Positions 58,756 to 64,000 of a stretch of 64,000 nucleotides of DNA are shown in pieces. A program made the position numbers and the translations under genes. The notes under the pieces were generated by a model, which was given only the letters and a program-made list of their open reading frames with translations, did no database searches and had not been told where the DNA came from. Positions within the stretch are counted from its first letter, which is position 1. Every line of letters starts with the position of its first letter. The stretch comes from MGML01 sp034416335 (GTDB lineage Bacteria; Chloroflexota; Dehalococcoidia; Dehalococcoidales; UBA2162). The stretch spans positions 310,001 to 374,000 of the forward strand of contig DAOULV010000003.1 of NCBI GenBank assembly GCA_034416335.1, given 5' to 3'.

Positions 58756-59304
58756 ATGGTTGAGATGGTTATTGACAGCATACGAGTAAGCCTGATGAAT
58801 TACCAGCGGGTAGTAATCTTAAAAGAGAAAATATCCGATCGTTATCTGCCGATATGGATAGGCTCCGCCGAGGCAAACGCCATTGCGGTAAAACTCCAGG
58901 GAGCCGACGTCCCCAGACCGCTTACGCACGACTTGTTAAGTTCCATTATCGATATACTCGGAGCACGTATCGATTCCATAACGGTTACCGATCTTAAAAA
59001 CGATACCTTTTATGCCAAGATAGCTATGGTTGTCAACGGAAGTCAGGTCGAAGTCGATTCCAGACCGAGTGATGCCCTGGCACTGGCGGTAAGGGTTGAG
59101 GCGCCTATATTCGTAGATGAATCCGTGCTGGATAAAGCCGGAATCCTTCTCGATAAGGATACCGGGAAGCCAATATTCGAAGACTCGGAAGTATTCGACG
59201 CTAAAGGTAAAAAAGTCAGCGATGACGAGCTAAAAAAACTTTCGGCGTTCCGGGAGTTTATCGATACTCTTGACTGGGAAGACTTCGACAAGAGGAAATC
59301 TTAG
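58756..59304 (+). CDS. Bifunctional nuclease family protein (DUF151)
   Basis: A 182-residue DUF151 protein. ATG 58756 is chosen because GGAGGAGGG (58741-58749) ends six bases upstream. The family block LPIWIGSAEANAIAVKLQGADVPRP leads the DUF151 domain and SRPSDALALAVRVEAPIFV ends it. Plant and bacterial members have been reported to have DNase and RNase activity; the role here is unknown. It is followed by a terminator, then the ATP synthase promoter. Confidence 0.9.
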   Translation: MVEMVIDSIRVSLMNYQRVVILKEKISDRYLPIWIGSAEANAIAVKLQGADVPRPLTHDLLSSIIDILGARIDSITVTDLKNDTFYAKIAMVVNGSQVEVDSRPSDALALAVRVEAPIFVDESVLDKAGILLDKDTGKPIFEDSEVFDAKGKKVSDDELKKLSAFREFIDTLDWEDFDKRKS

Positions 59305-59327
59305 AAATTGGTGAATTCCGATAAAAG

Positions 59328-59354
59328 CCCTGGAATAATTTTTCAGGGTTTTTT
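59328..59354 (+). terminator. Intrinsic terminator after the DUF151 gene
   Basis: CCCTG (59328-59332) pairs with CAGGG (59344-59348), followed by TTTTTT. Confidence 0.75.
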
Positions 59355-59374
59355 AATTTCCAAATATTATATAC

Positions 59375-59404
59375 TTGACCTGAACTGTAAAGTTCTGATA
59401 TGCT
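59375..59404 (+). promoter_or_regulatory. Promoter of the ATP synthase operon
   Basis: TTGACC (59375-59380), 18-base spacer, TATGCT (59399-59404). The ATG of the first gene is only ten bases downstream of the -10 box, so the mRNA would be nearly leaderless. Confidence 0.5.
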
Positions 59405-59413
59405 TCCGATGGT

Positions 59414-59641
59414 ATGAAAAGCTGGGTACCGGCTCTTAGTCTCACCGGAATCGGTTTTTTCATTGCCGGATGTATAATCGGCGGGTTGCTGGGCGGTAAG
59501 TGGCTCGATGAGAAGTTTGATACTGGACCGGCTTTTTTAGTTACGGGTCTGGTTTTAGGAATAGCGTTAGCCTTTTTGGGTGTCTATAACATGCTTAAAC
59601 CTATCATAGATAACATACGAAAAGGAGGGGAAGATAGCTAG
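59414..59641 (+). CDS. atpI: AtpI/AtpZ-like ATP synthase accessory protein
   Basis: A 75-residue membrane protein with two transmembrane helices (LSLTGIGFFIAGCIIGGLLGG and AFLVTGLVLGIALAFLGVY) joined by the GKWLDEKFDTGPA loop, characteristic of AtpI/AtpZ. These proteins assist c-ring assembly and Mg/Ca handling of F-type ATP synthase. It has no Shine-Dalgarno and probably starts on a nearly leaderless mRNA. It overlaps atpB by one base (TAGTG). Confidence 0.85.
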   Translation: MKSWVPALSLTGIGFFIAGCIIGGLLGGKWLDEKFDTGPAFLVTGLVLGIALAFLGVYNMLKPIIDNIRKGGEDS

Positions 59642-60597
59642 TGCCTAAAAAAGGTTGTCTTGGTTGTTCGTTCCCTTTAACAGTCGGCATTCTTGTAGCA
59701 CTTATAGCACTTTTAGTAATCAGCCTAATTAGCGGCGCTTTCGGACAGATATTTACAGGCGAATCATCACTTAGTCAATCTATCGCTATAGCAAAACCGC
59801 ATATCCAACTCCCGGGTGAAGCCATCTTCCACATCGGGTCTTTTGGTGTCACCAATACCCTCATTACATCGTGGCTCAGCATGCTGGTCCTGGTACTTAT
59901 AAGCTGGGCGGTAACCCACAAAATAAAGATTATTCCTTCCAGAATGCAAGCCATGCTTGAAGAAGCCCTGGAATGGATGCTGAATTTCTGCGTGGAAGTA
60001 GCCGGCGAGGAAAACGGACGCCGATTCTTCCCGATGGTTACAACAATCTTCCTCTTCGTCCTGATGAATGCCTGGATGAACCTGATTCCGGGATACGGGG
60101 CGATTACCGTTAGCATCGGCCACGAGCACACGGCACATCTTCTGCGAGGCGCTAATACCGATATCAATTTCCCTCTTGCCCTGGCACTGATATCGTTCGT
60201 GTTCGTTTTCTACCATGGATTCAGGGCACTGGGTCCCGGCTACCTCAGAGTATTTTTTAACTTTAACAAATTCCTCAGAGGTCATAAGACACTTTTCACG
60301 GGAAAGGTAAAAGCCGGTTTCGGCGAGATCGGAATGGGTGCAATCGATATATTCGTCGGTTTCCTCGAATTACTAAGTTATTTTTTCCGTAATGTCAGCT
60401 TCACTTTCCGTCTCTTCGGCAATATGACCGGTGGGGAAGTGCTGATACTGACGATGATATTTCTGGTACCATGGGTACTGGCTATCCCATTCTACGGACT
60501 GGAACTGCTGGTCGGCACCATCCAGGCGCTGGTATTTGCCGGTCTGACCCTGGTGTTTGCAGCCGTAGCCGCCACTCCTCACGAGGCCGAGGAATAA
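59641..60597 (+). CDS. atpB: ATP synthase subunit a
   Basis: A 318-residue membrane subunit that forms the proton half-channels with the c-ring. It starts at GTG and has a Cys-containing N-terminal extension (KKGCLGCSF) and a membrane segment (LTVGILVALIALLVISLIS). The essential arginine lies in TFRLFGNMTGGE, and the C-terminal helix has GTIQALVFAGLTLVF. Five to six membrane helices are expected. It is followed by atpE after 59 bases. Confidence 0.94.
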   Translation: MPKKGCLGCSFPLTVGILVALIALLVISLISGAFGQIFTGESSLSQSIAIAKPHIQLPGEAIFHIGSFGVTNTLITSWLSMLVLVLISWAVTHKIKIIPSRMQAMLEEALEWMLNFCVEVAGEENGRRFFPMVTTIFLFVLMNAWMNLIPGYGAITVSIGHEHTAHLLRGANTDINFPLALALISFVFVFYHGFRALGPGYLRVFFNFNKFLRGHKTLFTGKVKAGFGEIGMGAIDIFVGFLELLSYFFRNVSFTFRLFGNMTGGEVLILTMIFLVPWVLAIPFYGLELLVGTIQALVFAGLTLVFAAVAATPHEAEE

Positions 60598-60656
60598 CAA
60601 ATTCACAGGAATTTATATATTACGAGTCACATTACCGATAGGAGGACGTAAAAAGA

Positions 60657-60887
60657 ATGGATGCAGAAACATTCAAGTTGCTGGCAGCCGGATTGGCTAT
60701 GGGTCTTGGCGCAATTGGTCCCGGAATCGGCATCGGTCTGGTAGCACTCGGGGCTCTGCAGGCAATCGGACGTAACCCGGAGGCGCGGGGACCTATTATG
60801 ACCAACATGATTCTGGGTATCGCCATGGCAGAGTCTGTAGCCATCTATGCCCTGGTAGTAGCGGCAATCCTGATTTTTGTAGTCTAG
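60657..60887 (+). CDS. atpE: ATP synthase subunit c
   Basis: A 76-residue hairpin of two membrane helices; several copies form the rotating ring. The ion-binding Glu is E59 in GIAMAESVAIYAL. Na+-coupled rings have a Gln in helix 1 where this protein has Ile (GPGIGIGLV) and Thr after the ES where this has Val, so proton coupling is predicted. The polar loop is RNPEARG. It is preceded by an AGGAGG site. Confidence 0.95.
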   Translation: MDAETFKLLAAGLAMGLGAIGPGIGIGLVALGALQAIGRNPEARGPIMTNMILGIAMAESVAIYALVVAAILIFVV

Positions 60888-60909
60888 TCTTGCGGACAGG
60901 AGGCATATT

Positions 60910-61413
60910 TTGGAAGGACTTGGAGTAAATTTACAGCTGCTAATAGCTCAGATTATTAACTTCCTGTTACTGCTGGGCCTGCTGTACATGTTCGCCTACA
61001 AGCCTATCCTGCGTATGTTCGATGAACGCTCCCGCAGGATAAAAGAAAGCATGGATATGACCGAATCCATCAAGGAACAGGCAGCCAATGCGGAAGAAGA
61101 AGCCAGAAAACGCATTGAGGAAGCAGGCAAGGAAGGTCAGGAAGTAATCGCCCGTGCCATCAAGACAAGCGAGGAAATAAAACAGAAGGCCGAGCAGGAT
61201 GCGAAGCCCGAAGCCGAAGCCCTCATCGACCGGGCACGGAATGAAATTCAGCAGGAACGTGATGAAGCCATCGCCGAACTCCGGAAGGAATTCACCGACC
61301 TGACGATTTCAGCAGCGGAAAAGATAATCGAGCAGGAACTGGACAAAGAAGCGCACCGCAAGCTTATCGATAAGGTGCTTGAAGAAAGCGACATACTGAA
61401 GAATAAAAACTAA
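60910..61413 (+). CDS. atpF: ATP synthase subunit b
   Basis: A 167-residue subunit, starting at TTG 60910 with GGAGG upstream. A single N-terminal membrane helix (QLLIAQIINFLLLLGLLYMF) is followed by a long charged helical coiled coil (about 35-150, Glu/Lys-rich with Ala repeats), the peripheral stalk dimer. It has a normal length and connects subunit a to delta and F1. Confidence 0.93.
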   Translation: MEGLGVNLQLLIAQIINFLLLLGLLYMFAYKPILRMFDERSRRIKESMDMTESIKEQAANAEEEARKRIEEAGKEGQEVIARAIKTSEEIKQKAEQDAKPEAEALIDRARNEIQQERDEAIAELRKEFTDLTISAAEKIIEQELDKEAHRKLIDKVLEESDILKNKN

Positions 61414-61437
61414 CCGGTTCCGTATCTGGAGACAATT

Positions 61438-61983
61438 ATGTCTGATACATATGCTGTACAGCATGCAAAAGAGATATTCAGGACTGCCCTGGAAAACAAC
61501 GACCTGAACAGGTGGCAGTCCAATCTCAGGATTCTCGCAAACCTGACGAGGGATGAGACCCTCGTGGCGTCGCTTGAAAACCCGGGTACAGGTATAGATG
61601 ATAAAGCAAAACTTCTGGCGGAAAGACTCGGGGAGACAGGTCCGGATGTCCTGAAACTGATATCGGAATTAATTAACAAGGGCAGGTTGGCAGAGATAGA
61701 GGATATCTCTTACGAATTCCAGCGGCTGCTGGACAATCACCGCGGTATCGAAGGAACGGAAACCGCCGAGATTACAACGGCGATTCCTCTTGATGATGAC
61801 TACGTACTCGACATAGGAAAACGCCTTACCGAAATGACGGGAAAACCGGTTGTCGTAAATACAAAGGTCGATCCCGGTCTTGTCGGAGGGATTATTATAA
61901 AAGTCGGCGATAAAGTAATCGACGGCAGTATTAAGAGCAAACTGGCCACCCTGAAGAGGGAACTTGGCCGGGCAGTTAAATAG
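61438..61983 (+). CDS. atpH: ATP synthase subunit delta
   Basis: A 181-residue subunit that joins the peripheral stalk to the F1 head. It opens SDTYAVQHAKEIFRTALENN, and the C-terminal conserved block is KPVVVNTKVDPGLVGGIIIKVGDKVIDGSIKSKL, matching OSCP/delta proteins. It is 24 bases after atpF and 49 before atpA. Confidence 0.93.
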   Translation: MSDTYAVQHAKEIFRTALENNDLNRWQSNLRILANLTRDETLVASLENPGTGIDDKAKLLAERLGETGPDVLKLISELINKGRLAEIEDISYEFQRLLDNHRGIEGTETAEITTAIPLDDDYVLDIGKRLTEMTGKPVVVNTKVDPGLVGGIIIKVGDKVIDGSIKSKLATLKRELGRAVK

Positions 61984-62032
61984 TTACTTATTTTGAAATA
62001 ACCTCTTCGCGAGGAGAGCGGAGGTAAATTAA

Positions 62033-63541
62033 ATGACATCAAAAGGCCAGGACATCGCTTCTGTTATAAAGCAGCAGATTGAACAATTCAGCATGTCGGT
62101 GACAATGGTCGATGTCGGCACTGTAACGGAAGTCGGTGACGGGATTGCCAGGATTCGCGGCCTCAATGCAGCGAAGTATAACGAACTGCTGGAGTTCCCC
62201 AACGATATAATGGGCGTCGCCCTGAACCTTGAAGAAGACAGTGTTGCCGCCGTTATTCTCGGTTCCTATAGTACCCTAAAGGAAGGGGACGAGGTTAAGT
62301 GCACCGGCCGAATTGCCGAGGTCCCGGTTGGTGATGCTTTGATCGGCAGAGTCGTCGACCCTCTCGGCAGACCGCTGGACGGCAAGGGAGAAGTCAAGAG
62401 TGACAACACCCGGCCTATCGAACGTATCGCGCCTAACGTTGCTATCCGCCAGTCGGTAAATACTCCGGTACAGACCGGTATTAAGGCAGTGGACGGCCTG
62501 ATACCTATCGGCCGCGGTCAGCGTGAGCTTATAATCGGCGACCGCTCGACGGGGAAAACCGCCATAACGCTGGATACTATCATCAACCAGAAAGGCGGCG
62601 ACCTTATCTGCATCTATGTCGCCATCGGTCAGAAAGCTTCCAGAGTGGCACGTGTCGTTTCCACGCTGGAGGAATACGGCGCGATGGAACATACCGTCGT
62701 AGTAGCCGCCAACGCATCCGACTCCGTCGCCCTGCAGTACCTGGCACCTTACGCAGGCTGCGGAATCGGCGAAGAAATTATGGAAAGCGGCAGGGACTGC
62801 CTTGTAATATATGACGATCTCTCCAAGCACGCCTGGGCATACCGCCAGCTTTCACTCCTGCTGAGAAGACCTCCCGGGAGAGAAGCCTACCCCGGAGATG
62901 TTTTCTATCTGCACAGCCGACTGCTTGAGAGAGCAGCCAAGCTGGACGACGAACACGGCGGCGGCTCGCTTACGGCGCTGCCTATTATCGAGACTCAGGC
63001 GGGTGATATGTCCGCTTATATTCCCACGAACGTTATCTCCATCACCGACGGGCAGATTTACCTTGAGACCGACCTGTTTAACTCCGGACAGAGACCGGCG
63101 GTAAATGTCGGACTTTCAGTATCGCGTGTCGGTTCAAGCGCCCAGACGAGGGCAATCCGCCGCGTGGCGGGTCGGTTGAGGTTGGAGCTTGCCCAGTACC
63201 GTGAACTGGCGGCATTCGCCCAGTTCGGTACTTCCGAACTCGACCAGGCTACCAAAGACCAGCTCGAGCGCGGTCAGAGAATTACCGAGGTATTGAAGCA
63301 GGGGCAGTACACCCCGATGTCGATGGAAAAACAGGTGCTGATTATGTACGCTGCGGTCAACGGCCATCTCGATGATATCACCATCGACCAGATATCCGCT
63401 TTCGAGACTGATTTCCACAGGTTCGTCGAGGCAAACCATCCCGAAATAATCAGTATTCTCGCTAAAGAGCGTGATATCAGCGACACAACCGAAGAGTCTA
63501 TCAAATCAGCTATTACCGAGTTCAAACAGGGAAGAGTCTAA
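62033..63541 (+). CDS. atpA: ATP synthase subunit alpha
   Basis: A 502-residue non-catalytic nucleotide-binding subunit. The Walker A motif is GDRSTGKTA, followed by QKASRVARVVSTLEEYGAM and the arginine-finger region near SVSRVGSSAQTRAI. The length is normal. It is in the standard order after delta, and its AUG is preceded by a GGAGG site. Confidence 0.97.
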   Translation: MTSKGQDIASVIKQQIEQFSMSVTMVDVGTVTEVGDGIARIRGLNAAKYNELLEFPNDIMGVALNLEEDSVAAVILGSYSTLKEGDEVKCTGRIAEVPVGDALIGRVVDPLGRPLDGKGEVKSDNTRPIERIAPNVAIRQSVNTPVQTGIKAVDGLIPIGRGQRELIIGDRSTGKTAITLDTIINQKGGDLICIYVAIGQKASRVARVVSTLEEYGAMEHTVVVAANASDSVALQYLAPYAGCGIGEEIMESGRDCLVIYDDLSKHAWAYRQLSLLLRRPPGREAYPGDVFYLHSRLLERAAKLDDEHGGGSLTALPIIETQAGDMSAYIPTNVISITDGQIYLETDLFNSGQRPAVNVGLSVSRVGSSAQTRAIRRVAGRLRLELAQYRELAAFAQFGTSELDQATKDQLERGQRITEVLKQGQYTPMSMEKQVLIMYAAVNGHLDDITIDQISAFETDFHRFVEANHPEIISILAKERDISDTTEESIKSAITEFKQGRV

Positions 63542-63571
63542 AACAACTATCCGGAAGGTTGAAGATATAGT

Positions 63572-64000
63572 TTGGCAAATATTCGCTTAATTCAACGCAG
63601 AATACGAGGCGTTCAGAGTATATCCAAGATTACCCGTGCCATGGAGATGATAGCCACCTCCAAGATGAGACGCACCCAGGAACGCGGCCTTGCCGGCCGC
63701 CCCTATTCTGAGAAAATACAGGAAGTCATATCCATGCTGGCGGCTATCTCGGGAGGCGAAATGCTTCATCCCCTGCTGCAGCGGCGAGAGGTGAACAGGG
63801 TAGCCATTGTGCATATCACCCCGGACCGCGGTTTGTGCGGCGGTCTGGTGGCAAATATCAACCGCCAGTTGCATAATTACATTAACGAACAGAGCGCCGA
63901 GGTAACGCTGGTATGCGCCGGACGTAAAGGCCTGGACTTTATGAGACGGACCCGCCGTAATATCCTGGCTGAATTTACCGGACTGGGAGATAATCCGGGT
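63572..64000 (+). CDS. atpG: ATP synthase subunit gamma (partial, runs off the end)
   Basis: The first 143 codons are present; the rest lies beyond position 64000. It starts at TTG 63572 as MANIRLIQRRIRGVQSISKI, with GGAAGG upstream. The family blocks ITRAMEMIATSKMRR and the central TPDRGLCGGLVANI are intact. Gamma is the rotating shaft in F1; atpD and atpC would follow outside the window. Confidence 0.93.
   Translation, partial: MANIRLIQRRIRGVQSISKITRAMEMIATSKMRRTQERGLAGRPYSEKIQEVISMLAAISGGEMLHPLLQRREVNRVAIVHITPDRGLCGGLVANINRQLHNYINEQSAEVTLVCAGRKGLDFMRRTRRNILAEFTGLGDNPG

Overview
This window looks like part of a chromosome from a Chloroflexota bacterium, probably Dehalococcoidia-like. That placement is inferred from gene content and order: a stand-alone core-MetE-type protein, a SCO1664 / phosphatase / DUF3090 neighbourhood, DnaG followed by RpoD, a serine aminotransferase-SerA-DUF1015 neighbourhood, and an F-type ATP synthase operon. 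No rRNA is present to confirm it. Genes run on both strands, mostly in short operons. There is one tRNA (Asp) and no CRISPR array.

Layout. 1-2.5 kb (minus): surface-sugar genes (an aminotransferase start cut by the window edge, methyltransferase, glycosyltransferase, gmhA). 2.8-10.8 kb: ribF, a serine/alanine-type aminotransferase with serA, a convergent DUF1015 gene, ligA and pth. 10.9-25.1 kb: a drug/lipid-type ABC exporter, then a methionine/SAM cycle neighbourhood (mtnA, mtnP, a core-MetE-like enzyme, ahcY, metK), which could connect methylthioadenosine salvage, homocysteine methylation, S-adenosylhomocysteine hydrolysis and SAM synthesis. 25.3-31.2 kb: hypothetical proteins, a phosphohexomutase, a decayed cupin gene, tRNA-Asp and the SCO1664 / inositol-phosphatase-like / DUF3090 group. 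31.4-50.7 kb: an accessory catabolic region with two UROD-type methyltransferase paralogues, two MFS carriers, a flavodoxin-like reductase, an orphan oligopeptide-type binding protein with a long structured leader, EthD-like proteins, an SDR, an acyl-CoA dehydrogenase, an arylsulfotransferase-like protein and a SnoaL-like protein. 50.7-58.6 kb (minus): rpoD, dnaG, GNAT, HD dNTPase, RidA and PEP synthase. 58.7-64 kb: a DUF151 nuclease and atpI-B-E-F-H-A-G, with atpG cut by the window end.

The most unusual part is 13.97-16.50 kb. The mtnA-mtnP operon is interrupted by AT-rich foreign DNA. It carries a ParB-N/ASCH fusion protein, a 260-residue protein I do not recognise, and then a second module with a PIN-like NYN nuclease, a divergent promoter and a compact small-RNA-like unit ending in a perfect-palindrome terminator. 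The second module is bracketed by an exact 31-bp direct repeat that copies the first ten codons of mtnP. I see this as nested insertions carrying a possible RNA-targeting or regulatory/defence system; the function is inference.

A second unusual element is the roughly 430-nt leader of the binding-protein gene at 39.9 kb. It has a consensus promoter, a hairpin that can hide a Shine-Dalgarno sequence, a seven-codon leader peptide overlapping an intrinsic terminator, and a second hairpin/Shine-Dalgarno unit further down.
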